A stretch of 64,000 bases of DNA from Hirschia sp964352025. GTDB lineage: Bacteria > Pseudomonadota > Alphaproteobacteria > Caulobacterales > Hyphomonadaceae. Position 1 is the stretch's first letter; each line of letters begins with the position of its first letter. A model generated the notes under the pieces. The model was given only the letters and a program-made list of their open reading frames with translations, was not told the DNA's origin and searched no databases. The position numbers were made by a program, and so were the translations under genes. The DNA is taken from positions 186,001-250,000 of the forward strand of contig CAYGPZ010000002.1 of the NCBI GenBank assembly GCA_964352025.1, read 5' to 3'. Positions 17,676 through 25,794 of this stretch are shown here, piece by piece.

Positions 17676-18578
17676 GTGTTAAAACATATCGCCCTTTCAT
17701 TTGCCGCTCTTGGTATGAGTGTGACAACGCAATTTGCATCAGCTCAAAATATAATGAATTCAGCGCTAACAAAGGAAACTGTTAGTGCGGATCCTGAAAA
17801 CTGGCGAGAAGTAGACCCTGAGAACTTGGTCATTTTTGAAACGACTAAAGGTCAAATCGTAATAGAGTTGGTGCCAGAGTTTTCTCCAAATCATGCCGTT
17901 CAGATCAGAAAAGTTGTTCGGTCTGGGCTTTATAGCGGAACTGAATTTCATCGTGTGATTTCTGGGTTTATGGCGCAGGGTGGAGATATAGAAGCTAAAT
18001 TGGGGCGTCCTCCGGGCTTTGATAACGTTGATGGAGAGTTCGTATTAAGACGTGATCCATCTATTATGGAGATCACCCCTCTTCGAAAAGAAGACAAAAC
18101 CAAAGCGCAATACGTTGGGTTCTATAACGGGTTTCCAGTAGAAACGCGTCAGGATGAACTTTCTAAGTATGCTGAAGATGGCAAAGTTGAGACTTGGATA
18201 CCTCATTGTGGAGGGATAGTTTCTATGGCTAGAACTGATGATCCTAATAGTGGACAAGACCAATTTTTCCTGATGCGTAATGAGAGTGAGTTCCTAAACA
18301 AAGCATATACTCCGTGGGGTCGTATGCTAAAGGGATTGGATGTGGCGCGTGCTTTGGCTGTCGGTGAACCGCCTGTGCGTCCGGATATACTGGTGTCGGC
18401 CGTTATTGTTGCCGATATGGCGGAAAAAGAGAGATTGAATGTGTGGGTAATGCGCCCAGAGGGACCAACATTCGATATATTCTTGGATAGGTCGGGTCGA
18501 GGTGGTTCTTTGTGTAACGCGCCTAGGGTACCTGCGGTAATTTTTGATCCAAAAGATGAAGAAGAAAAAGAAGGATAG
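17676..18578 (+). CDS. Exported cyclophilin-type peptidyl-prolyl isomerase
   Basis: A 300-residue cyclophilin with a signal peptide (MLKHIALSFAALGMSV..., cleavage near FASAQ), so it should assist protein folding in the periplasm. Cyclophilin motifs present are EFHRVISGFMAQGGD, GIVSMARTDDPNSGQDQFFL and YTPWGRMLKGLDVA. An insert of about 60 residues lies between these blocks and a C-terminal extension of about 60 residues follows. I prefer the GTG at 17676 (AGGA six bases before, directly starting the signal peptide) to the ATG at 17646 inside coaD. Five bases separate it from a second, cytoplasmic cyclophilin. Confidence 0.9.
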   Translation: MLKHIALSFAALGMSVTTQFASAQNIMNSALTKETVSADPENWREVDPENLVIFETTKGQIVIELVPEFSPNHAVQIRKVVRSGLYSGTEFHRVISGFMAQGGDIEAKLGRPPGFDNVDGEFVLRRDPSIMEITPLRKEDKTKAQYVGFYNGFPVETRQDELSKYAEDGKVETWIPHCGGIVSMARTDDPNSGQDQFFLMRNESEFLNKAYTPWGRMLKGLDVARALAVGEPPVRPDILVSAVIVADMAEKERLNVWVMRPEGPTFDIFLDRSGRGGSLCNAPRVPAVIFDPKDEEEKEG

Positions 18579-18583
18579 TTTTT

Positions 18584-19036
18584 ATGAGCGATTCACAAAA
18601 CACGCTCGTTTTCACACTTGAAGGTGGTGACGTAAAAATTAATTTACGTTCTGATCTAGCGCCCAACCACGTGGCACGTATCAAAGAGCTTGCCAGCGAA
18701 GGTTTTTACGATGGATTGACCTTTCACCGCGTTATTGACGGGTTTGTTGCACAGGGCGGATGTCCACAAGGCAATGGAATGGGCGGAAGTGGTCAAAAGA
18801 TCAATGCTGAGTTTAACTCCGGAAAACACGTAAGAGGATCGTGCTCAATGGCGCGTGCCCAAGACCCAAATTCAGCAGATAGCCAGTTTTATATTTGTTT
18901 GGATGATGTTTCTTACTTGGATGGTCAATACACTGTCTGGGGAGAAGTGTTAGAGGGTATGGAGCATGTAGACGCGCTTCCTAAAGGTGAGCCACCTCGC
19001 TCCCCTGGAAAGATTGTGAAAGCCTCAGTCGTTTAA
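18584..19036 (+). CDS. ppiB: Cytoplasmic cyclophilin peptidyl-prolyl isomerase
   Basis: A compact 150-residue cyclophilin without signal peptide. Active-site blocks are LTFHRVIDGFVAQGGCPQGNG (split by family as FHRVI and GFVAQGG), SCSMARAQDPNSADSQFYI and YTVWGEVLEGMEHV. It catalyses proline cis-trans isomerisation in cytoplasmic proteins. It is the last gene of the coaD-cyclophilin-cyclophilin string and is followed by a very strong terminator. Confidence 0.93.
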   Translation: MSDSQNTLVFTLEGGDVKINLRSDLAPNHVARIKELASEGFYDGLTFHRVIDGFVAQGGCPQGNGMGGSGQKINAEFNSGKHVRGSCSMARAQDPNSADSQFYICLDDVSYLDGQYTVWGEVLEGMEHVDALPKGEPPRSPGKIVKASVV

Positions 19037-19060
19037 TCTTTCAGACCTACCGGTATTTGT

Positions 19061-19099
19061 AAAACAGCTGCTTCATTTCGATGAAGCAGCTGTTTTTTT
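19061..19099. terminator. Strong terminator after the cyclophilin genes
   Basis: Perfect 16-bp stem (AAAACAGCTGCTTCAT and its complement) closed by a TTCG tetraloop, followed by a T run on the plus strand. It also touches the stop codon of the convergent lipoprotein gene. Confidence 0.93.
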
Positions 19100-19769
19100 A
19101 TTCGGGCACGGTTTTTCTATATTCTATTGATGGCTTTTTTGTTCTTGAGATGTGAGGCCATGGAGCTGCCGGTGGAAGGCATCCACTTGCGAGTCCAACT
19201 CCTTTCAGAAAGGCGCGCCTTTGCAGTCCTCGCTCATATGCTCGCCTTACCTTCTTATCATATGCTTTTGCGCCTGTTGCGCGTCTCACTAGACTTCGAA
19301 ATGGGATAGGAGAGGTTGAAACATCTCTAATTGTGTCCAACGCTGTATCGGAAATTTCTTCGCCAGCCTCTTCGGAAATAGTCAGGTCGTCATCTCTTTC
19401 AATATGAATGTCGATGTCGTCACCGAGTATCAAAGTGAGTTGGCTTACCTCGTGTGATATCTGTCCGCATCCCACCGGAAACGAGTAATAGGGTGTGGGC
19501 ATATTCTTGAGTAAAGCAGGAATTGGTACCTTACGAAGGTTGAGATCATTGAGTGGCTGAAGCGCTGCATCTTCAAGTCCTGATCGTGTTCTTTCTCTAG
19601 CGTTGTCGACACTTTCTGCGACGACTTCAGAAGCAGTAGAATCGGTATTTTGGGTCGCGCAGGCAGTTAATAGAAACGAAACTAAAAACAGGCTGCATTT
19701 TTTAATTTTTTTACGGTTTTTCATCATGTAATACGTTTCATGCAGATAGAGTTTTTCTAGTATTTTCAT
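19098..19769 (-). CDS. Conserved lipoprotein of unknown function
   Basis: A protein of up to 223 residues with a lipoprotein signal ending in LLTAC, so it should be membrane-anchored in the periplasm. The start is uncertain: the first ATG (19769) has GGGA about 8 bases upstream but gives a long N-region, whereas ATG at 19727 or 19724 starts directly at the Lys-rich signal peptide. The middle has an acidic stretch and the C-terminal half a conserved-looking segment around RRAYERGLQRRAFLKG, then GLASGCLPPAAP. I do not recognise a named family. Confidence 0.65.
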   Translation of the reverse strand: MKILEKLYLHETYYMMKNRKKIKKCSLFLVSFLLTACATQNTDSTASEVVAESVDNARERTRSGLEDAALQPLNDLNLRKVPIPALLKNMPTPYYSFPVGCGQISHEVSQLTLILGDDIDIHIERDDDLTISEEAGEEISDTALDTIRDVSTSPIPFRSLVRRATGAKAYDKKVRRAYERGLQRRAFLKGVGLASGCLPPAAPWPHISRTKKPSIEYRKTVPE

Positions 19770-19818
19770 ACACTAAGTCCCTATATAAAAAAAATAACAA
19801 TAAAGCGAAATTATGTTA

Positions 19819-19847
19819 TTGACGTATCGATCGGAGATACATATGTT
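19819..19847 (+). promoter_or_regulatory. Sigma-70-type promoter of the tRNA-Lys gene
   Basis: TTGACG and TATGTT with exactly 17 bases between them. Transcription should start about seven bases later, near 19854, ten or so bases before the mature tRNA. Confidence 0.7.
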
Positions 19848-19864
19848 GCGGCTCTCTCACATGA

Positions 19865-19940
19865 GAGCCCGTAGCTCAGTTGGTAGAGCGGTTGACTTTT
19901 AATCAATAGGTCACAGGTTCGATCCCTGTCGGGCTCACCA
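19865..19940 (+). tRNA. tRNA-Lys (anticodon TTT)
   Basis: All four stems can be drawn: acceptor GAGCCCG/CGGGCTC, D stem GCTC/GAGC, anticodon stem GTTGA/TCAAT with loop CTTTTAA, and T stem ACAGG/CCTGT with loop TTCGATC. The anticodon TTT is at 19898-19900. The CCA end is encoded. Length is 76 bases. Confidence 0.98.
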
Positions 19941-19945
19941 TTTTC

Positions 19946-19984
19946 AAAAGGGTCAGAATTTAATTATTCTGGCCCTTTTAAATT
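19946..19984 (+). terminator. Terminator of the tRNA-Lys transcript
   Basis: Stem AAAAGGGTCAGAAT with ATTCTGGCCCTTTT (one G-T pair), loop of six, then TAAATTTT. Confidence 0.8.
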
Positions 19985-20375
19985 TTCAATATCATGAAAA
20001 TGGCATGAGAGTTACTCAATCAATCGACTTGTAACAATTGAAGCAATTCTGTCGCGGAATCAAATTGTGAGAGTTTGTAGACAGGGGTATTCGGCAAATA
20101 GAAATGTCGATTGCTTTGGGAGTGTGTGGCTAAAAATAGCTGGTAGCCCGTGTACTCCTTGAAAGACAAATAGTGTCTGATCAAAGAGTACAACTAACAA
20201 GAATAGACTAGCTTAATCTTGGTGTTCCCGCCAACCCAGCTGGAAATTTGAACCTAGAGTAGGTTTGCATCTCAAAATACCTAGACAGCTAGGGGGGGGT
20301 GCCATTTCTTCTGATATTGGAATAAGATTCGAATTTACCCGAATTACAATTGCTTAGAAAGTATCAGAAAATTAG
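19985..20375. other. Non-coding stretch with several inverted repeats and a G8 run
   Basis: About 390 bases without a plausible gene. It holds a large stepped hairpin at 20151-20192 (TGTACTC/GAGTACA, TTGA/TCAA, GACA/TGTC), a short one at 20251-20265 (AACCTA/TAGGTT) and a run of eight G at 20292-20299. It could hold a small RNA or the leader of the next gene. Confidence 0.4.
20151..20192. repeat. Stepped inverted repeat (hairpin)
   Basis: Three nested paired blocks of 7, 4 and 4 bp separated by small internal mismatches, closed by the loop AATAG. No T run follows, so it is not a standard terminator. Confidence 0.6.
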
Positions 20376-21284
20376 ATGACGATTCGACAAATGTTTTCTG
20401 AAAAGTCTTTAAAGGCAATTCAAAGTGCGACTTATGATACTGAACTTGAAGACGTGGAGTTCGCCAAGTTTCAAAGAGATCATCTTATAAGTATATTCCG
20501 TGACTTCGATTATGATAAATGTACGATTAGTCTGATTGAAACTGATGGCAGAACTGGAACAGTTGATTTTGAGACTGTTCTTTATGGAATTGATGCTCCT
20601 GTTCAGGAGGTCATGGATAATTATGCTAAATTTGTAGAAGAAGATAATCTTTCAAAAATTGTGTATGCGAATCCGGGGCGAGTATTTTTGCATTCGGATG
20701 TGTATGAAGGAATGTTTGAAAACTATCCCATATTCAAAAACCACTGCGCCAAATATGGCATCCACAAAGTCTGTTCCGTTGGTTTTAGCTTAATACCGAT
20801 AGACGAATATTTTATTGCCTTTGACTATATGGCAGGAGAGCAAACAAAGAAGTGGCCTGGCATAAATGTCAGAGAAATCGAATATGCATCTTTTCCATTT
20901 GCGTTAGCTTGGCTTGCTCGTAAAAAGCGGGTTGGACAAAAGCAATTGGAGCAGCATTTTTCTGCGCTGTCAGGTATGACGTTGAAAAAGTTAGAGAAAG
21001 TAAGGCGGTTTATAAACAGTACAGCGACTGAAGATCTAACGGACCAAGCTAAATCTTTGAAGCTTAAACTCGCGGGATATGACAGTGCTTTGTACGAAAT
21101 TCGGGATTTGATTGTGTCTCGTTTTCAGGAAGATTTTGAAAACGTTACATCTCATAAATCACTAAAACTAGAAGTGATTAAACCTTATTGTTTCTTGCTA
21201 TCGATGATGAAGAACCAGACCCTGCCGATAATCGTGCCAGAAAACGTTCAATTAACATCAACTTATAAAGCTAGACTGGAATAG
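20376..21284 (+). CDS. Hypothetical protein, possibly a diverged LuxR-type regulator
   Basis: A soluble 302-residue protein without signal peptide or membrane segments. I do not recognise it firmly. The first 180 residues have the mixed alpha/beta look of an autoinducer-binding or PAS/GAF-like sensor. The region around TEDLTDQAKSLKLKLAGYDS followed by ALYEIRDLIVSRF has the spacing of a LuxR helix-turn-helix, though its key residues differ, and about 55 more residues follow it. No clear ribosome binding site precedes the ATG. A hairpin (21284-21306) follows. Confidence 0.55.
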   Translation: MTIRQMFSEKSLKAIQSATYDTELEDVEFAKFQRDHLISIFRDFDYDKCTISLIETDGRTGTVDFETVLYGIDAPVQEVMDNYAKFVEEDNLSKIVYANPGRVFLHSDVYEGMFENYPIFKNHCAKYGIHKVCSVGFSLIPIDEYFIAFDYMAGEQTKKWPGINVREIEYASFPFALAWLARKKRVGQKQLEQHFSALSGMTLKKLEKVRRFINSTATEDLTDQAKSLKLKLAGYDSALYEIRDLIVSRFQEDFENVTSHKSLKLEVIKPYCFLLSMMKNQTLPIIVPENVQLTSTYKARLE

Positions 21285-21306
21285 ACCCAGATTTGGCGTC
21301 TGGGTC
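21284..21306 (+). terminator. Hairpin after the hypothetical gene
   Basis: Perfect 8-bp stem GACCCAGA/TCTGGGTC with a 7-base loop. No T run follows, so termination is uncertain. Confidence 0.4.
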
Positions 21307-21425
21307 ATTCACCAATCGTATTTCTTATTTTCCTATACAGAGCGCCACTCTCTCTGTGCGCGTCCATATAGGTCGGGAGATATACCGTGGAGTTGGTTTT
21401 ACGAATTACGAGGGCGTTTTAAATT

Positions 21426-21899
21426 TTACGGCTGATAAGGAAGAGATGAGTGGTGATGGATGATGAGCAATACGCCGTCGTCATCTTTTTTGTATCCCCA
21501 ACTCTTATCGACTTTAGTTACATTTCCATCTTTGTCAGTCATGGTGACCCAGCCCATCCACATAGCAACATTACCTTCAATGAAAGATGCAGAAGTTTCA
21601 GATACGCACTCGCGCCAGCCTTTTATGCCAAAACCGCTGTCTAACGGATATTCATCATCATGGCCTACAAAGTAAGAAAGTGCGCCTTTTTTCGTCGGTC
21701 GAAATGTTTTTTCGCCGCTTGCTAGTGTTGGTTTAAACAATACTGGACCCAGATTGTATCCGTAGGCCGCGTCGAGGACTTTGCCGGCTAGGTCTCTTGC
21801 GCCTTCAATTCCATCAGCCTCGTATGCTTTTGCGATAGCTATTAAGGCGTCACCCCAAGCTTGTCGTGCATCAGCCAATTCTTTTTCGGTAATCGCCAT
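21426..21899 (-). CDS. Small SnoaL/NTF2-like protein of unknown function
   Basis: A 157-residue soluble protein. An N-terminal helical region (ARQAWGDALIAIAKAYEADG) is followed by AAYGYNLGPVLFKPTLASGE and a C-terminal beta-rich part (VAMWMGWVTMTDKDGNVTKV, then IIHHHSSLPY). This layout fits NTF2-like alpha+beta barrels of the CaMKII-association/SnoaL type. Relatives are sometimes labelled phosphoribosyl-AMP cyclohydrolase in databases; I see none of that enzyme's motifs. AAGGATT precedes the ATG. It is a single gene. Confidence 0.65.
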   Translation of the reverse strand: MAITEKELADARQAWGDALIAIAKAYEADGIEGARDLAGKVLDAAYGYNLGPVLFKPTLASGEKTFRPTKKGALSYFVGHDDEYPLDSGFGIKGWRECVSETSASFIEGNVAMWMGWVTMTDKDGNVTKVDKSWGYKKDDDGVLLIIHHHSSLPYQP

Positions 21900-22178
21900 T
21901 GTATTAATCCTTCAAGTGTTTTCCTTCACCTAGACCAATTTTTCGAATTTGAAAACTCTCCAATTGAGAGCTGTATTTGCAATGGTTGGATATCGGATAA
22001 ACGCTATTTCTTCTCAACTTCTAGCGTAGGAAATGTTAAAAGTAGGGCTTCATACATGAAGAACATGTTTGCTACGCAAAACCATATGCGTTAGAGGTCC
22101 TAATATTAGTATTGTTATTTTTTATGTATTTTTTTTAGACATTAAACAGCTGCCGCGATGTAAAATAGGAGTGGGGAA

Positions 22179-23126
22179 ATGATTAGACAGTTTTTATGTG
22201 CGGGAGCATTGGTCGCGACTACGTTTTTAGTGTCTGCATGTTCAGAAGAAATATCAAGTAGCAGTCAGGACGCTGCTGAGGCAGTAACCTTACAGCAGCC
22301 AGATTTAGCGGGTGGTGAAGGGCCAGCTATTTGGCAATTGGCTGATGAAGATACAACTATTCATCTATTTGGAACGGTGCATGTATTGCCACCTAGTTTG
22401 AAATGGCGGACTGACAAGTTCAATGAAATATATAGTGACGCAGATATCGTCTTTTTTGAAGCGGACGTCTCAGGGCAAGATGCTGCTCTCGCGCGTGCGG
22501 TTGCTAAGCTTGGGTTTATGCCAGTCGGAGAAGACCTTTTTGCTTTGCTAAGTGAAACGCAAGCTGAAGAATTATCTGTAGCAGCGGCGAAGTTGAATTT
22601 ACCTGATGCATCGCTCGCCAAAATGAAACCATGGTTTGCAGCGATGATGATTGCAATGCAGGCAATTATGGCTGAAGGCCAAGACCCTGAATCAGGTGTT
22701 GAGAAAATTCTTGGTCCAGAAGCGGCCCAAGCAGGGAAAGATGTCCGTTATTTTGAGGAAGCAGAAGAGCAATTGGCGTTTATGGCCAATTTGAATAACG
22801 ATGTCCAAGTGACGATGCTAATGGAAACGGCAAGACAGATTGACGATATTGGTTCGTCTATCATCGAAATGGATAATGCTTGGGCAAGTGGTGATGTTGA
22901 CCGATTAGCTGAGATCGTCGCATCAGACCCTTCAATGGCGTCTCAAGACCTAGTCGAAGCTTTATTAACCCGTCGAAACGAAAATTGGGTTTCTGAAATA
23001 AACCGTCTGATGAATGAAGAAACAGGTGCAATCTTCATTGCCGTTGGAGCCGCACACCTCGCGGGTGAACGGTCGGTTCTTGAGCTACTTCAACAGCAGG
23101 GCATTGAAACGCAGCGCCTGCAATAA
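22179..23126 (+). CDS. TraB/GumN-family lipoprotein
   Basis: A 315-residue protein with a lipoprotein signal ending in LVSAC. The TraB/GumN (TIKI-like) family is shown by LFGTVHVLPPSLKWRT near the N-terminus and by AVGAAHLAGERSVLELL near the C-terminus; the two His-containing motifs form the metal-dependent active site in the protease-like family. Many members are of unknown substrate. It would be attached to a membrane and face the periplasm. No partner gene is evident. Confidence 0.88.
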   Translation: MIRQFLCAGALVATTFLVSACSEEISSSSQDAAEAVTLQQPDLAGGEGPAIWQLADEDTTIHLFGTVHVLPPSLKWRTDKFNEIYSDADIVFFEADVSGQDAALARAVAKLGFMPVGEDLFALLSETQAEELSVAAAKLNLPDASLAKMKPWFAAMMIAMQAIMAEGQDPESGVEKILGPEAAQAGKDVRYFEEAEEQLAFMANLNNDVQVTMLMETARQIDDIGSSIIEMDNAWASGDVDRLAEIVASDPSMASQDLVEALLTRRNENWVSEINRLMNEETGAIFIAVGAAHLAGERSVLELLQQQGIETQRLQ

Positions 23127-23149
23127 AAACAAGATTATCAGCTAATCTT
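23124..23149 (-). terminator. Terminator of the zinc-finger gene
   Basis: On the minus strand AAGATTA/TAATCTT (7 bp) is followed by GTTTTTATT. On the plus strand there is no T run, so it serves the minus-strand gene. Confidence 0.65.
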
Positions 23150-23167
23150 AAGGATTGAATGCAGGAC

Positions 23168-23362
23168 CTATTTAGTCGGGTCCTGCGAACTTCCTTTGCG
23201 GACAAAACGACGGTCGCAATATTTACATTCGACAACATCATCTTCGACCAAATCATACCACACAACAGGGTGTCCAAGCGCACCGCCACCTCCATCGCAA
23301 GATATTTTGTGTCCTTCGATAACGATGACTTCGTGTTCAATTTGGGAATCTGATTGTGTCAT
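23168..23362 (-). CDS. Small CHCC zinc-finger protein
   Basis: A 64-residue protein with the pattern ISCDGG, ALGHPVVWYDL and VECKYCDRRFV, that is C, H, C-x2-C, which binds one zinc ion. It belongs to the zf-CHCC family, the bacterial relatives of mitochondrial complex I subunit NDUFS6, widely kept in alphaproteobacteria. Its exact role in bacteria is not settled. It ends in a hairpin GCAGGACC/GGTCCTGC and a terminator follows. Confidence 0.9.
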   Translation of the reverse strand: MTQSDSQIEHEVIVIEGHKISCDGGGGALGHPVVWYDLVEDDVVECKYCDRRFVRKGSSQDPTK

Positions 23363-23457
23363 GATGTAGAAATTCAGTGAGAGTTATTTTTAATCTTGGT
23401 AATGTGCATCTATGCTAAACGTCAATGCTAAATCATTCATTGATGTTTTTACATAGA

Positions 23458-24807
23458 TTAGTCTATGGCTTGTTTGACTGCTGCGACGACATCTTCAACC
23501 GCTTTATTCATAACAGCTTCTTCTTCAGCTTCTGCCATTACGCGGATAAGCGGCTCTGTTCCTGATTTACGAACAACAAGACGTCCATTTTCACCAAGCT
23601 CGTTTTCAACTTCTTTCATAGCAGCTTTTACAAGCTTACTTGTCAGCGGATCTTTGCCTGAATATCTAATATTGTCCAAACGCTGTGGCGCTCGGTCGAA
23701 AACATGGGCAACTTCGGATACAGGTTTTCCAGTTTTATTAACGACGGCGAGGACTTGTAGGGCTGCAACGAGCCCATCTCCAGTGGTTGCAAAATCACTC
23801 ATCACAACGTGGCCAGACTGTTCGCCGCCTAGGTTAATGTCATTTTCGCGCATGTCCTGTACGACATAGCGGTCGCCCACTTTCGTGCGGCGTAATTCTA
23901 TTCCTATAGATTTTAAGAATTTTTCTAGTCCTAGATTAGACATAACAGTTGCGGAAATAGCGGGCTTGGAAAGTTTACCTTCTTCTTTCCAGCTTTTCGC
24001 TATGAGGCCTAGGACCTGGTCGCCATCAATGACTTGTCCTTTTTCATCGCACAATACGACACGGTCTGCATCACCATCCAGTGATATACCAATGTCCGCA
24101 CGGTACTTTAGAACTGCTTCTGAAAGTGCGCGTATATCAGTAGATCCACATTCCTCATTGATGTTGAAACCATTGGGAGATACGCCAAGGGAGATGACTT
24201 CTGCACCAAGTTCATACAAAACTTTAGGGGCGACTTTATAAGCTGCACCATTCGCACAATCGACAACGATACGTAGATTGTTCAGGCGTTGTCGGCGTGG
24301 GAAAGTCGCTTTGACGATTTCGACATAACGAGACTGAGCATCATCAATACGGCTGGCTTTTCCAAGGTTGGCAGAAGCGGCGAGGTCCGCGTCCATCGGA
24401 CGTTCCATCAACGCTTCGATTTTAGATTCTGCTTCATCTGATAGTTTGAACCCATTTGGACCAAAGAGCTTTATGCCATTGTCTTGATAAGCGTTGTGAG
24501 AGGCCGAGATCATAACACCTAAATCCGCGCGAAGTGACCGAGTCAACATTGCGACACCTGGTGTTGGAAGGGGGCCAAATAGAACCACATCCATTCCTGC
24601 AGCAGTGAATCCTGCGGTGAGGGCAGGTTCAATCATATAGCCAGATAGGCGCGTATCTTTACCTATAACGACAGTATGGCGACGTTCTTCATCTTTTCTG
24701 AAATAAGTAGCGGCGGCCATTCCTAGGCGCATGACGATTTCAGGTGTCATTGAGCCCTGATTTGCAGGTCCACGAATCCCATCGGTACCAAAATATTTGC
24801 GCGCCAT
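23458..24807 (-). CDS. glmM: Phosphoglucosamine mutase
   Basis: Converts glucosamine-6-phosphate to glucosamine-1-phosphate on the way to UDP-N-acetylglucosamine for peptidoglycan and LPS. The 449-residue protein starts MARKYFGTDGIRG. The phosphoserine is S103 in MISASHNAYQDNG, the metal loop is DGDADRV and the C-terminal phosphate-binding RKSGTEPLIRVMAE is present. The start is taken at 24807, preceded by AAGGGGATGAA; nine further codons are open upstream. The usual alphaproteobacterial neighbours ftsH and folP are absent here. Confidence 0.97.
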   Translation of the reverse strand: MARKYFGTDGIRGPANQGSMTPEIVMRLGMAAATYFRKDEERRHTVVIGKDTRLSGYMIEPALTAGFTAAGMDVVLFGPLPTPGVAMLTRSLRADLGVMISASHNAYQDNGIKLFGPNGFKLSDEAESKIEALMERPMDADLAASANLGKASRIDDAQSRYVEIVKATFPRRQRLNNLRIVVDCANGAAYKVAPKVLYELGAEVISLGVSPNGFNINEECGSTDIRALSEAVLKYRADIGISLDGDADRVVLCDEKGQVIDGDQVLGLIAKSWKEEGKLSKPAISATVMSNLGLEKFLKSIGIELRRTKVGDRYVVQDMRENDINLGGEQSGHVVMSDFATTGDGLVAALQVLAVVNKTGKPVSEVAHVFDRAPQRLDNIRYSGKDPLTSKLVKAAMKEVENELGENGRLVVRKSGTEPLIRVMAEAEEEAVMNKAVEDVVAAVKQAID

Positions 24808-24932
24808 TTCATCCCCTTTAGATTCAGAAATCACCTCAATGAGGCATTATCTAATGAATAGAAGGAAGTAGCAGGCAATAGATACGAATTAAAGGGAAAA
24901 AATGCGTCGACACCTTTATCAAAGGGTGAAGG

Positions 24933-25574
24933 CTATTTCATTGCACTCAAGGTCAAGAACTCACCGGTCTGCGAGCCCCATAAGAATGTGCCGTCCAATT
25001 TAAATCCACGTTCCGACGTTTTGAGATGGCTAGAATTTATTATTGCTCCTGATTCGATTCTTATTTGTGTGTTGCGACGCGCAGAATCAATTACACAAGT
25101 CGCTGAATCGACATATCCTACCCATGTCGTCTCGTTTCTTTTAGTCCAATTTTGCTGGCATCCATCATTTAAATACAGGGTAATGTCAGACCGGCTCAAC
25201 CCGTTTAACTTTTGAGGGTTTTCCCAAGCATCGATAAAACTATCAGGGCTATTTAACTTGTAAGTCGTTAGAGAAATACGCTCACAATCTTCGCTAAAAT
25301 CTAAATGGTTCACTCTCTGTCGATAGACCTTATTGTTTTTGCCCGTGTTTATTTGGGAATAGAACCAGAAACCGTTCAACTCTTCCGAGTGTATCTGCGT
25401 TCGGGCATCTGTGATGTTGTCTTCCGGCGTCGAATTAGTCGCCGTGAATGTGCGAACCATTAATGCAGTTATGGCTTTGAGGTCAGATTCGTCCAGCTTT
25501 GGATTTTGCTGTTCGGTTGAAATACAGCCCGCGAGCAAAATGGCGGGAAGCATGGATTTATATGTGTAGCGCAT
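24933..25574 (-). CDS. CpeT/CpcT-like lipoprotein
   Basis: A 213-residue protein with a lipoprotein signal (ILLAGC). The rest matches the CpeT/CpcT family pattern: NGFWFYSQ, VYRQRVNHL, a Tyr/Leu/Pro strand with SFIDAWENP, then NDGCQQNW, SATCVIDS and a C-terminal DGTFLWG block. In cyanobacteria these proteins attach bilins to phycobiliproteins, but homologues occur in bacteria without phycobilisomes, where the role is unknown. Here it is exported and lies alone between glmM and an ABC ATPase, so a bilin lyase activity should not be assumed. Confidence 0.7.
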   Translation of the reverse strand: MRYTYKSMLPAILLAGCISTEQQNPKLDESDLKAITALMVRTFTATNSTPEDNITDARTQIHSEELNGFWFYSQINTGKNNKVYRQRVNHLDFSEDCERISLTTYKLNSPDSFIDAWENPQKLNGLSRSDITLYLNDGCQQNWTKRNETTWVGYVDSATCVIDSARRNTQIRIESGAIINSSHLKTSERGFKLDGTFLWGSQTGEFLTLSAMK

Positions 25575-25794
25575 ATGGTGCCCTTACTGATTTGATTGAT
25601 AAGGGTATATCATATTGGGGTGTGCACAATGGTTAGGTTCTAGGCGAAGGTTCGGTCTCTCACCATTTCTCAAACACATCAATAATACTTATAATTTACG
25701 ATGCCCTTTATTCATCGTTACATCTTCCTTATTTCTATGCCAGTAGTTCACTGCGATTGGCCAACTTTGGTTTGCCCCTTTATATGGAGCCTTC

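Noticed and set aside
19865..19940. tRNA-Lys as attachment site of an integrated element
   Set aside because: No integrase gene follows and I found no second copy of the tRNA 3' end in the window.
20292..20299. G8 run as a phase-variation switch in a coding frame
   Set aside because: It lies outside any plausible coding frame. Only a promoter-spacing effect could be considered.
24933..25574. CpeT-like protein as a sign of phycobilisomes
   Set aside because: No phycobiliprotein or bilin synthesis genes are present and the protein has a lipoprotein signal.
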